A stretch of 56,162 nucleotides of DNA from JAPWJZ01 sp035626855 (GCA_035626855.1 DASPMW010000194.1:1-56162); one strand, 5' to 3'; shown: positions 15,317-23,565, counted from the stretch's first letter. The notes: generated from the sequence alone by a model not told the origin. Numbers and translations are program-made.

Positions 15317-16330
15317 TCACTTGGGCACGGCCTGCGCGCGCTGCTCGGCGGCGGCCAGCCACTTCCAGAGCTCTGCTTCATCCACAGCCGGCGGTGGCAG
15401 CTGTCCCGGCTTCAGGACTTGCGGCGGTGGTAAAAGAAACCCGCCGTCATTGCGCCCCAGCTGGCGGCCGCGATAAAGAAGAAGCAAGGTCGGATAGGCA
15501 AACACGCCAAGCTGCCGCGCGAGGCCCGGCTGCGACGCGCCATCCAGGTGATAGACGACGAGCCGGCCGCGCCATGCCGCTTCCACGCGTTTCAGTTCCG
15601 GGACAAATCGCTGGCTCGCCGGCGCATCGGTGGAAAGCGCCGCCACAAATACCGGCACGGCGGAGGATTGGAGAAGTTCGGCAAAATTTTCAGGTGTGAG
15701 CGCCAGCGCCCCGGCTGGCGCAGCGGTTGCCGCAGGCGTCGAAGCGGCGGCGTCGGCCGGCTGTTCATCCAGCATCCGGACAGCTTCCGCAGAGTCGATA
15801 GGGCCTTCGGCCGGCGCGACCTTGGGCCGCAGCGTTGCGTTTACGCCGATCGCTGTCACAAGCAGGAAGGCGAGCGCGAGCCGCATGATGACCATGGGCT
15901 CCAGGCTTTCCATCTTCGCGTCCGACATCGCATACTGTGACTTGACGGGCATGCGGCGGCGGCCGAGCAGGGCGGAGATCAGCATGAAAGCGCAGCCTGC
16001 CGCACCTGCAGGCAGCAGCCAGATTTCATAAGGCTTGTCCAGCGTGGCAGTCTCCAGCGGATCATCCGCAAGGTAGACCAGCTTCACCGGATCACCCGTG
16101 TTGTAAGTCATGAAGAAAGGGCGAGCGAGAAGGATAGTGAAATCGGCCTTGGGCGTGCGAAAGCGGGCGACATACTTTTCCTTCAGCGCGCCCGTAATGC
16201 GCGCCGTGCTATGCACGCCCTTGAAGGTCAGCAACCCTGCCTTGATGCCGGAGATACCTGCCAGAATGAGCATGGCCAGCGTCGCCGCCAGGAGAAGGAA
16301 ATTGGTGAGGCGGTAGGTGGCGACGGACAT
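15317..16330 (-). CDS. DUF3592-like membrane protein fused to a thioredoxin-like domain without CXXC
   Basis: 337 residues. N-terminal half: membrane helix (~10-30), a DUF3592-like extracytoplasmic segment (STARITG...GDPVKLVYLADDP), helix (~105-122), cytoplasmic linker, and a third helix (~145-163). After a Pro/Ala-rich linker (~180-205) comes a thioredoxin-like domain: ALTPENFAELLQSS, PVFVAALSTDAPASQRF, then VYHLDGASQPGLARQLGVFAYPTLLLLYRG with the cis-proline position. The usual active-site CXXC is replaced by STDAPAS, so disulphide exchange is not expected; it may be a binding or scaffold module. The end abuts the stop of the GNAT gene. Confidence 0.75.
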   Translation of the reverse strand: MSVATYRLTNFLLLAATLAMLILAGISGIKAGLLTFKGVHSTARITGALKEKYVARFRTPKADFTILLARPFFMTYNTGDPVKLVYLADDPLETATLDKPYEIWLLPAGAAGCAFMLISALLGRRRMPVKSQYAMSDAKMESLEPMVIMRLALAFLLVTAIGVNATLRPKVAPAEGPIDSAEAVRMLDEQPADAAASTPAATAAPAGALALTPENFAELLQSSAVPVFVAALSTDAPASQRFVPELKRVEAAWRGRLVVYHLDGASQPGLARQLGVFAYPTLLLLYRGRQLGRNDGGFLLPPPQVLKPGQLPPPAVDEAELWKWLAAAEQRAQAVPK

Positions 16331-16401
16331 GGGGCATTCCTTCGGGAAAAGTTACAGCGGCATTGTAGCATATGGCGGGCAGGGCTCAATTGGCGAACGA
16401 T

Positions 16402-16652
16402 GCCCCCTCACCCTAGCCCTCTCCCTCAAGGGGGGAGAGGGGATTTAGAGCCGTGCTTTCCGCTCTCCCGTTCTTACGGGAGAGGGCCGGGGAGAAGAAT
16501 AGAGCGGTCGTATTAGTCATGCGGGATCTGCAACGATTACACACATTGCCGCACCCTCTCCCTAACCCTCTCCCGCATAGGGGCGGGAGAGGGGATGAGG
16601 GCAGTGCTTCCCCCTCTCCCGTTCTTACGGGAGAGGGCCGGGGTGAGGGTGC
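16402..16652. repeat. Two tandem copies of a C/G-rich palindromic repeat
   Basis: Copy 1 (about 16402-16497) and copy 2 (about 16550-16652) both run CCCTCTCCC...GGGAGAGGGG, a variable middle, then CTCTCCCGTTCTTACGGGAG and AGGGCCGGGG. They are direct repeats separated by ~50 bases, and each carries two hairpins. This is the CCCTCACCCTAACCCTCTCCC class found in many proteobacterial genomes. It fills the gap between the DUF3592 fusion gene and the PP2C-like gene. Confidence 0.8.
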
Positions 16653-16655
16653 GTG

Positions 16656-17522
16656 TTAAACCGCGATACGCAAATAAGAAACATCGTCATACCAATCCGC
16701 CAGCTTGCCATCCAACTGCACGAACCCGCCCTTGTAGCCCATGAAGCCGAGGCGGTTGTGGCCGGTGAGGAACGGGTCGGCGGCGCGGAGTTCGGCGATG
16801 AGGGCGCGGCCTTCTTCGGCGGTCGGGGTGGCTTCCGGCAACCCGTCGCTGCACAGCACGATCTCGGCGGTATCGTCGGGCAGGGGGAAGGCGTGGAGGT
16901 GGTGCGCGGGAACGTCGCTGCCCGTCACGACGCCGAAGCCGAGCGGTTCCGCGGGGTCGGGATGGTTGGCGAAGAGCATCTGTTTCGATAGCGCATCGCG
17001 CACGCCGGCCCAGACGGTCTGCGCGAGTTCCGCGCGCGCGGTTTCCGTCTGCGGTTCGCCGCGCGACATCATTTCCTGCTTGATAAGGATCTGGCGATAG
17101 GCGAGCGTGACCTCGTCATAGCGCTTATTCTGGGGGCGGCTGTGCCAGCTGCCGTCATTCAATTTGTAACCGAAATGGGAGTCGCCGATCACCCAGACTT
17201 CAAGCGGTTTGCGCCGCGGCAAAATCAGCGCGCCGCTTGCAAGACGTTCGACCGGCGCAAGGTTGAGCCTCAACCGCGCCGCCGCATTCTTCGCCGCCGC
17301 CAGTTTGGAATATTCGGCAATCGACGCGCCCGCGGGCAGTTCGCGCAAGGCCTCCGCCGCCAGCTGCGCCGCCCATTGCCCCATCGTGCGCCCCTCATGC
17401 GACCAATCCGCCCGCACCCCGCCGACGCCGTCAAACACGCCGAAATAATCCGGCGTCTCGACAATCAGGTCTTCGGTTTTATTGCCCTTGGCGGAGGCGG
17501 TGAGGGTTTCGAGGAGGTGCAT
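16656..17522 (-). CDS. PP2C-like (PPM) serine/threonine phosphatase domain protein
   Basis: 288 residues, cytoplasmic. PPM landmarks in order: metal-binding GVFDGVGGVRADWS (~27-40), the second motif WVIGDSHFGYKL (~108-119), EIVLCSDGLPEA (~220-231) and the final DDVSYLRIAV with the last metal aspartate. The arrangement is that of a divergent bacterial PP2C that dephosphorylates Ser/Thr residues; no kinase gene is adjacent. GGAG lies 8 bases before the ATG. Divergent from the low-GC module that follows. Confidence 0.8.
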   Translation of the reverse strand: MHLLETLTASAKGNKTEDLIVETPDYFGVFDGVGGVRADWSHEGRTMGQWAAQLAAEALRELPAGASIAEYSKLAAAKNAAARLRLNLAPVERLASGALILPRRKPLEVWVIGDSHFGYKLNDGSWHSRPQNKRYDEVTLAYRQILIKQEMMSRGEPQTETARAELAQTVWAGVRDALSKQMLFANHPDPAEPLGFGVVTGSDVPAHHLHAFPLPDDTAEIVLCSDGLPEATPTAEEGRALIAELRAADPFLTGHNRLGFMGYKGGFVQLDGKLADWYDDVSYLRIAV

Positions 17523-17629
17523 TATTCTCTCCGTGTAGGGATTACGAAAATAAAAAGCAGGTCAATTTTCCATACCTTTAATTTTATCTTTCATTCTCCA
17601 CCAAAACGCAAAGATAATGACTTATATTC

Positions 17630-17658
17630 TTGCTGAACGCACAGATTGATCGTAGATT
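17630..17658 (+). promoter_or_regulatory. Possible promoter of the low-GC module, TTGCTG-17-TAGATT
   Basis: TTGCTG at 17630-17635 and TAGATT at 17653-17658 with a 17-base spacer; the ribosome-binding site AAGGGAG starts 12 bases later. A modest match. Confidence 0.35.
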
Positions 17659-17681
17659 TCATTAACAACAAGGGAGTTATT

Positions 17682-18395
17682 ATGATCGATGACCAACTGA
17701 CCAAGCGTTTGGTAAAGTTACTGCACCGCGACTTACTTGTCGACCTATATGCGGTCACGGTAGCGCGTGCGCGAGAAGCTTACGAGATCATCGAAGATAC
17801 GCCACTAGAAGGAAAATCCGCGAGGGCAGCGGAAGGTCAAATTCGCTTCCGCTTACTGGAGCAGGCTTTTCAAAAAACCTGTGAGCAATACGGCGCTGCC
17901 GTCCGCGAAAGCGGAGTCATTGAAGGCACAGATCTACGTTTTTTCCAACCTTTGGCTCGTTTCGCGGAAGCAGATGAGGCAGGGGTGGTTCTTGGCATGG
18001 CCTCCATGCCGGGCAAAGGCGAAATGCCCTCCAAGAACCAATCACGCCTTTCAGGCGCTTCGATGAATTATCACATCACTCCACGTCTAGCGCTTGACAA
18101 AAGCGACCCGAGACCTGGCGATATCTACGTGTTGTTTTTAGTCGCGCGTGATCGTGCTGAGGCTGGCGCAATCCAAGAGGTGGCGATAGGTATTATCGGG
18201 CCAGAGTATGAAAATTTCGTTTTCTATGAAGCTCTCGACGAGTTCTGGGCGCGTTACGTTACAGCCGACAAAGCTGAGGACGTGTCGCCCGCTCCGAAGG
18301 AGAAACTCGTCAAGCTAAAAACCAAACCGAATATTTACAAGCCTCCCGGCCAAGATGGTAAAAAAGATAAAAAAGAAGACGGATCATCCAGCTAA
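17682..18395 (+). CDS. Unknown protein, first gene of an XRE-ImmA-linked module
   Basis: 237 residues from the ATG at 17682, which has AAGGGAG 6 bases upstream (an in-frame start 12 codons earlier lacks one). No known domain recognised. A helical N-terminal half (LTKRLVKLLHRDLLVDLYAVTVARA) is followed by an alpha/beta part containing PGDIYVLFLVARDRAEAGA and IGIIGPEYENFVFYEALDEF, and a Lys-rich disordered tail (GKKDKKEDGSSS). The gene is clearly AT-richer than the surrounding chromosome. It precedes the XRE-metallopeptidase gene by 26 bases, suggesting an effector/regulator or toxin/antitoxin-like pair; this is inference from context. Confidence 0.75.
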   Translation: MIDDQLTKRLVKLLHRDLLVDLYAVTVARAREAYEIIEDTPLEGKSARAAEGQIRFRLLEQAFQKTCEQYGAAVRESGVIEGTDLRFFQPLARFAEADEAGVVLGMASMPGKGEMPSKNQSRLSGASMNYHITPRLALDKSDPRPGDIYVLFLVARDRAEAGAIQEVAIGIIGPEYENFVFYEALDEFWARYVTADKAEDVSPAPKEKLVKLKTKPNIYKPPGQDGKKDKKEDGSSS

Positions 18396-18421
18396 GGTTG
18401 ATTCGATCCGGAGCTATTAAA

Positions 18422-19630
18422 ATGCGTGTCGGCACTGCAGGTTTTATACCTGAACGGCTTACAGAAATAAGGCAAGCTCGGCGCATTCCGAGCATGATTG
18501 CGCTTGCGCGAATGCTAGGTATAAGTGCCAGTACGGTTTCGCGTTGGGAAGATATCGATGGATCGACGTCACCAGACGCTGAGACGTTGCTGACGCTTGC
18601 AAATCGCTTAGGTGTGCGCCAGGAATATTTTTTGCGCCCCGTTTTTTCTGAAAATCGACCGATGTTTTTAAGGTCACTTTCTGCCGCTTACGTTCGCGAT
18701 ATTGAATATCAACGAGCCCAAATGCGATGGCTACAAGAGGTCAGTAGTATTATTGAACATTATGTAGATTTCCCTGTCGTTGATATTCCTGACGTACTCG
18801 AAGGGGCCAATTATTTACAATTACGCAGTGAAGATTTGGAGGAGATTGCACTTAAGCTTCGCCGACATTGGGGGATGGGTGAAGGACCCTGTACTGATGT
18901 CGTCGGTTTAATGGAGCGTGTGGGATTTGTCGTTGGTGGAATTGAAATGGGCACGGCCAAATTGGATGGTCTGTGCAGCTGGTCGCCTTTAGACAATCGT
19001 CCGCATGTCTTACTTGCAAATGACAAAATGTCATTTTATCGGCGCCAAATGGATGCAGCGCATGAAATGGCTCATGGCATCCTTCATAGGAATGTTGCTT
19101 TCGAAGAATTGAAGAAGAATCTCAAATTTATTGAATCTCAAGCTTTTAGATTAGCTGGTGCAATTCTTTTGCCGGCGACTACTTACCCTTTAGAGGCACG
19201 TTTTACGACGTTGGCTGGCCTTCTCACGTTGAAGCAAAGATGGCACGTCTCGGTTAAAGCTCAGATTAGGCGTTTATCCGATTTGAAAATAATTTCCGAT
19301 GATTATGCGACACATCTTTATAAACTTTATTCAGCAAAAGGGTGGTCTCGCGAAGAACCTTTAGATCGTCAGTCTTCTCCAGTTGAGCCACGTCTTTTAA
19401 GAGACGCCATGAATCTGATTGTAGAGGAGGGGGTTAGATCAAAATCGGACTTGTTAGGTCTCGAATTTACGATCTCCGCTGGCGACGTTGAAAATTTGAC
19501 TGGCTTACCAAATGGATGGTTTCATTCTGATCCCGCAGATATTGTTCAGTTAAAATTGAGGCCCCCCAATTCTGGTGAAATCCCAAAAGCTGAAAAAGGG
19601 GAAGTCGTTCAATTCCCGCACAAAAAATAG
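18422..19630 (+). CDS. XRE-type HTH regulator fused to ImmA/IrrE metallopeptidase
   Basis: 402 residues. N-terminal Cro/C1-type helix-turn-helix (~10-70, LARMLGISASTVSRWE), then an ImmA/IrrE-family zinc peptidase domain with DAAHEMAHGILH (HEMAH at ~214-218, the HExxH motif) and the downstream ESQAFRLAGAILLP segment; the C-terminal ~120 residues match nothing I know. Such proteins repress their own operon and are switched by peptidase action, as in ImmA/ImmR of ICEBs1 or IrrE/DdrO. Start at 18422 is supported by CGGAG upstream; a TTG eight codons earlier is possible. Low GC compared with neighbours suggests transfer. A terminator-like hairpin follows. Confidence 0.85.
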   Translation: MRVGTAGFIPERLTEIRQARRIPSMIALARMLGISASTVSRWEDIDGSTSPDAETLLTLANRLGVRQEYFLRPVFSENRPMFLRSLSAAYVRDIEYQRAQMRWLQEVSSIIEHYVDFPVVDIPDVLEGANYLQLRSEDLEEIALKLRRHWGMGEGPCTDVVGLMERVGFVVGGIEMGTAKLDGLCSWSPLDNRPHVLLANDKMSFYRRQMDAAHEMAHGILHRNVAFEELKKNLKFIESQAFRLAGAILLPATTYPLEARFTTLAGLLTLKQRWHVSVKAQIRRLSDLKIISDDYATHLYKLYSAKGWSREEPLDRQSSPVEPRLLRDAMNLIVEEGVRSKSDLLGLEFTISAGDVENLTGLPNGWFHSDPADIVQLKLRPPNSGEIPKAEKGEVVQFPHKK

Positions 19631-19638
19631 ATGCGCCT

Positions 19639-19663
19639 AGATTATGTAATCTGTCTGTTTTTT
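19639..19663 (+). terminator. Terminator after the XRE-ImmA gene
   Basis: AGATTATGTAATCT folds into a 5-bp stem, followed by GTCTG and a run of six T. The stem is AT-rich and weak but the T-tract is good; it separates the module from the PDH operon. Confidence 0.45.
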
Positions 19664-19738
19664 CTCCCTCCTTGCAATCCCACCCCCTTTTGCTTAATTA
19701 ATGTGGGCTAAATTTCTTCGCAGATTATGAGGGTTTCC

Positions 19739-20767
19739 GTGTCAACTTCCGCGTCCACTTCCGCACCAGCGGGCAAGGCCAAGCTGGAGACGGTAAAATC
19801 GCCGTCGAACATCGCCTCGCCGGAGGAGATGCTCCAGTATTATAAAGACATGCTGCTGATCCGCCGGTTCGAGGAAAAGGCCGGGCAGCTCTATGGCATG
19901 GGGCTGATCGGCGGTTTCTGCCACCTTTATATCGGGCAGGAAGCGGTTGTCGTCGGCGTGCAGTCGGCACTGAAAAAGGGCGATACGGTTATCACCGCCT
20001 ATCGCGACCACGGGCATATGCTCGCGACCGGCATGTCGGCCAACGGCGTCATGGCCGAGCTGACGGGCCGCAAGGGCGGCTATTCCAAGGGCAAGGGCGG
20101 CTCGATGCACATGTTCAGCCGGGAGAAAGGCTTCTACGGCGGACATGGCATCGTCGGCGTGACGGGGCCGCTCGGCGCGGGGTTGGCCTTCGCGCATAGA
20201 TATCGCGGCGATGGCGGCATCAACTGCGCCTATTACGGCGACGGCGCGGCCAACCAGGGCCAGATTTACGAAGCATACAACATGGCGGCGCTGTGGAAGC
20301 TGCCCGTCATCTTCATCATCGAGAACAACAAATACGGCATGGGCACGAGCCAGACGCGCCATGCAGCGGGCGAGCTTTACAAGCGCGGGGAGGCCTATGG
20401 CATTCCCGGCGAGAAGATCAACGGCATGGATGTGCTGACCGTGCGCGCGGCGGCGCTGAAGGCCGTCGAATATGTGCGCGGCGGCAACGGGCCGATGATT
20501 TTGGAATTCAGCACATACCGCTATCGCGGTCATTCGATGTCGGATCCCGGCAAGTACCGCACCAAGGAAGAGGTCGAGGAAATGCGCGAGCATCACGACC
20601 CGATCGATACGATCCGCAAGGCGCTGACCGACACGGGCAAGTTCTCGGAAGATCAGTTCAAGCAGATCGAAAAAGAGGTGAAGGCGATCGTCAATGAATC
20701 CGCCGAATTCGCCCAGCAGAGCCCAGAGCCGGATCCGTCCGAGCTCTGGACCGACGTGATGTTGTAA
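19739..20767 (+). CDS. pdhA: Pyruvate dehydrogenase E1 component, alpha subunit
   Basis: Thiamine-diphosphate-dependent decarboxylation of pyruvate in the PDH complex, together with PdhB. Motifs: MLLIRRFEEKAGQLYG, IGQEAVVVG, GHGIVG, the ThDP/Mg motif GDGAANQGQ...NNKYGMG, and the phosphorylation-loop homologue YRYRGHSMSDPG. The start is taken as GTG 19739 because GAGGG sits 5 bases upstream; an in-frame ATG at 19727 would add four residues but lacks a ribosome-binding site. The N-terminus has a Ser/Ala-rich leader. First gene of pdhA-pdhB-pdhC-lpd. Confidence 0.97.
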   Translation: MSTSASTSAPAGKAKLETVKSPSNIASPEEMLQYYKDMLLIRRFEEKAGQLYGMGLIGGFCHLYIGQEAVVVGVQSALKKGDTVITAYRDHGHMLATGMSANGVMAELTGRKGGYSKGKGGSMHMFSREKGFYGGHGIVGVTGPLGAGLAFAHRYRGDGGINCAYYGDGAANQGQIYEAYNMAALWKLPVIFIIENNKYGMGTSQTRHAAGELYKRGEAYGIPGEKINGMDVLTVRAAALKAVEYVRGGNGPMILEFSTYRYRGHSMSDPGKYRTKEEVEEMREHHDPIDTIRKALTDTGKFSEDQFKQIEKEVKAIVNESAEFAQQSPEPDPSELWTDVML

Positions 20768-20779
20768 GGGGTGCTGTAA

Positions 20780-22156
20780 ATGTCCATTCAAATTCTCATG
20801 CCCGCGCTCTCGCCGACGATGACCGAAGGCAAGCTTGCGAAATGGGTGAAAAAAGAAGGCGACGCGGTGAAAGCCGGCCAGGTGATCGCCGAGATCGAAA
20901 CCGACAAGGCGACCATGGAAGTGGAAGCGGTCGATGAAGGTATTCTTGGCAAGATCCTCGTGCCCGCCGGCACCGACGGCGTCGCCGTGAACACGCCGAT
21001 CGCCGTGCTGCTGGAAGAGGGGGAGAGCGCGGGCGATGTCGCGGCCTCCAAGCCGAAGGCGGAAACCGCGGTGAGGCCGGCTGATGACGCGCCGCAGCCG
21101 TCCTGCAATCCGCAATCCGCGCCGGTCAACGGCTACGCCAACGCGGCGCCTGAAAAGGACTGGAAGGGCGAGAAGGTCAATGTGACGGTACGCGAGGCTT
21201 TGCGTGACGCGATGGCCGAAGAAATGCGTCGCGACGGTGAAGTCTTTGTCATGGGCGAGGAAGTGGCGGAATACCAGGGCGCGTATAAAGTCACTCAGGG
21301 CCTGCTGCAGGAATTCGGCGACAAGCGCGTGATCGACACGCCGATCACTGAATACGGCTTCGCGGGCATCGCGACTGGCGCGGCTTTCGCCGGCCTGAAG
21401 CCGATCGTCGAATTCATGACCTGGAACTTCGCGATGCAGGCGATCGACCATGTCATCAACTCGGCTGCGAAAACGCTCTATATGGCGGGCGGGCAGCTCG
21501 GCTGTCCGATCGTCTTCCGCGGGCCAAATGGCGCTGCTTCCCGCGTCGGCGCGCAGCACTCGCAATGCTTCGCGAGCTGGTACGCGCATTGTCCGGGCCT
21601 GATCGTCATGGCGCCGTGGTCGGCGGCGGATGCGAAAGGTTTGCTCAAGGCCGCGATCCGCGACCCGAACCCGGTCGTGTTCCTCGAGAACGAGATGATG
21701 TACGGCCAGCATTTCGACATCCCGTCCGACCCCGACTTCATCCTGCCGATCGGCAAGGCGAAGATCGAACGCGAGGGCAAGGACGTCACCATCACCGCCT
21801 TCAGCCGCATGGTCGGCGTGGCGCTGCAGGCGGCCGAAAAGCTCGCCGAGCAGGGCATCGAGGCGGAGGTCATTAACTTGCGCACCCTGCGCCCGCTCGA
21901 CACCGAAACGATTATCCAGTCGGTGAAGAAAACCAACCGCCTCGTCTCGGTGGAAGAGGGCTGGCATTATTCGGGCATCGGCTCGGAAATGGCGGCGATC
22001 ATGATGGAAAAATGCTTCGACGACCTCGACGCGCCGGTCGTGCGGGTCTATGGCGCGGACGTGCCCATGCCCTATGCCGCGAACCTCGAAAAACTCGCAC
22101 TGCCGCAGGCGAACGACATCATCGAAGCCGCGAAAAAGGTGGCCTATGCCGCATAA
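20780..22156 (+). CDS. pdhB: Pyruvate dehydrogenase E1 component, beta subunit with N-terminal lipoyl domain
   Basis: 458 residues, longer than a plain E1-beta (~330) because residues 1-80 form a lipoyl domain with the acceptor lysine in ETDKATME. An Ala/Pro linker (~82-125) joins it to the transketolase-like beta subunit: VREALRDAMAEEMRRD, GEEVAEYQGAYKVTQGL, TPITEYGFAGIATGAA, GPNGAASRVGAQHSQ and LRTLRPLDTETI. This fused layout is typical of alphaproteobacteria. The lipoyl domain is almost the same as the one in pdhC. It overlaps the pdhC start by 11 bases. Confidence 0.97.
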   Translation: MSIQILMPALSPTMTEGKLAKWVKKEGDAVKAGQVIAEIETDKATMEVEAVDEGILGKILVPAGTDGVAVNTPIAVLLEEGESAGDVAASKPKAETAVRPADDAPQPSCNPQSAPVNGYANAAPEKDWKGEKVNVTVREALRDAMAEEMRRDGEVFVMGEEVAEYQGAYKVTQGLLQEFGDKRVIDTPITEYGFAGIATGAAFAGLKPIVEFMTWNFAMQAIDHVINSAAKTLYMAGGQLGCPIVFRGPNGAASRVGAQHSQCFASWYAHCPGLIVMAPWSAADAKGLLKAAIRDPNPVVFLENEMMYGQHFDIPSDPDFILPIGKAKIEREGKDVTITAFSRMVGVALQAAEKLAEQGIEAEVINLRTLRPLDTETIIQSVKKTNRLVSVEEGWHYSGIGSEMAAIMMEKCFDDLDAPVVRVYGADVPMPYAANLEKLALPQANDIIEAAKKVAYAA

Positions 22157-23438
22157 CGTATTGATGCCCGCGCTCTCCCCCACCATGACCGAAGGCAAGC
22201 TCGCCAAATGGGTCAAGAAGGAAGGCGACAAGGTCAAGGCCGGCCAGGTTATCGCCGAAATCGAAACCGACAAGGCGACGATGGAGGTCGAGGCGGTCGA
22301 TGAAGGCACGCTTGCGAAAATCCTCGTCCCCGCCGGCACCGACGGCGTCAAAGTCAACACCCTGATCGCCATTCTGCTGGAAGACGGCGAAGACGCCGCC
22401 GCGCTCAAGAACGTCAGCAACGACGTGAACCCCCCCGCAGCGCCCAAAGCCGAAGCACCGAAGGCGGAAACAAAACCGGCAGCAGCGCCCCAGCCGCAAC
22501 AACAGCCAGCCGCGCATCAAAACAGCGGCAAGCGCATCAACGCCAGCCCGCTCGCGAAACGCCTCGCGAAAGAAAAAGGCATTGATCTTGCGACGGTCAA
22601 AGGATCCGGCCCGCATGGGCGTATCGTAAAATCGGACCTTGAAGGCGGAAAAGCAGGCCATGCTGCATCCGCTCCTGCCGCACAAGCATCGGCTGCTCCG
22701 AAAACTTTTGCGGCTTCGGGCCCTGATGCAAAGTCTCTCGCCGATGCCTACGGCATTCCCTACAAGCTGGTGCCGAACAACGGCATCCGCAAGGTGGTTG
22801 CCCGCCGCCTGCTGGAATCAAAACAGACCGTGCCGCATTTCTACCTCTCCGTCGATTGCGAGCTGGACGCGCTGCTGTCCGTTCGCAAACAGCTGAACGA
22901 CGCAGGCCAAAGCTATAAAATCTCCGTCAACGATTTCGTCATCAAGGCGACGGGCGTGGCGCTGCAGCAGTATCCGGCTGCGAACGTTTCGTGGACTGAT
23001 GAAAATATCGTGCAATACGAACGTGCCGACGTTTCGGTCGCGGTCGCGACGCCCAACGGGCTTATTACCCCGATCATCAAGGACGCCGCAAACAAGAGCC
23101 TGAAGGACATTTCCAACGAGATGAAGGAACTGGCCGGCAAGGCGAAAGAGGGCAAGCTGAAGCCCGCCGAGTTCCAGGGCGGCACCATTTCCGTCTCCAA
23201 CCTCGGCATGTTCGGCATCAGCAACTTCGCGGCCATTGTCAACCCGCCGCAGGGCGCGATCCTCGCCATCGGCGCGGGCGAACAGCGCGCGGTTGTGAAG
23301 GACGGACAGGTGAAGGTCGCGACCGTCATGACTGTCACGATGTCGACCGACCACCGCTGCATTGACGGTGCGATTGGCGCTGAATACCTGCAGGTATTCA
23401 AGAAGCTGATTGAAAATCCGATGAGTCTAATTCTTTAA
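22146..23438 (+). CDS. pdhC: Dihydrolipoamide acetyltransferase (E2) of pyruvate dehydrogenase
   Basis: 430 residues. One lipoyl domain (1-~80, ETDKATME), a Gln/Pro/Ala linker, a peripheral-subunit-binding domain (~INASPLAKRLAKEKGID...GPHGRIVKSD), a second linker, and the catalytic acyltransferase core ending in the active-site motif STDHRCIDGA (His and Asp present; Cys replaces the more usual Val). Transfers the acetyl group from lipoamide to CoA and forms the core of the complex. The start (MPHNVLMPALSPT) lies inside the end of pdhB, so the two are co-translated. Confidence 0.97.
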   Translation: MPHNVLMPALSPTMTEGKLAKWVKKEGDKVKAGQVIAEIETDKATMEVEAVDEGTLAKILVPAGTDGVKVNTLIAILLEDGEDAAALKNVSNDVNPPAAPKAEAPKAETKPAAAPQPQQQPAAHQNSGKRINASPLAKRLAKEKGIDLATVKGSGPHGRIVKSDLEGGKAGHAASAPAAQASAAPKTFAASGPDAKSLADAYGIPYKLVPNNGIRKVVARRLLESKQTVPHFYLSVDCELDALLSVRKQLNDAGQSYKISVNDFVIKATGVALQQYPAANVSWTDENIVQYERADVSVAVATPNGLITPIIKDAANKSLKDISNEMKELAGKAKEGKLKPAEFQGGTISVSNLGMFGISNFAAIVNPPQGAILAIGAGEQRAVVKDGQVKVATVMTVTMSTDHRCIDGAIGAEYLQVFKKLIENPMSLIL

Positions 23439-23442
23439 TCCG

Positions 23443-23548
23443 CGTCATCCCCGCCTTGTGCGGGGATCCGGAAGGCCGTCCGGCCGTCACATGCCTCATA
23501 TGACGCGCGGACGCGCTACCAGACCCCGCATAAAGCGGGGGTGACGGA
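23443..23548. repeat. ~100-bp double-hairpin dispersed element, copy 2
   Basis: Hairpins CCCCGCCTTGTGCGGGG and ACCCCGCATAAAGCGGGGGT flank a core with CCGTCACATG and CATATGACGCGCG, the reverse complement of the core in 9922-10023. It sits in the 127-base gap between pdhC and lpd, in mid-operon, so it may act on mRNA stability or differential expression. Confidence 0.75.
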
Positions 23549-23565
23549 AGTGGGGAGTGCATTTC

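Noticed and set aside
20780..22390. Assembly duplication of the lipoyl-domain sequence
   Set aside because: The two copies differ at many synonymous and some amino-acid positions and are fused to different, complete proteins, so they are real.
19742..22447. A 901-codon open frame on the minus strand opposite pdhA, pdhB and the start of pdhC
   Set aside because: It is the antisense of well-identified genes in GC-rich DNA. Its protein has repeated His/Arg/Asp words typical of reversed codons and no family motifs.
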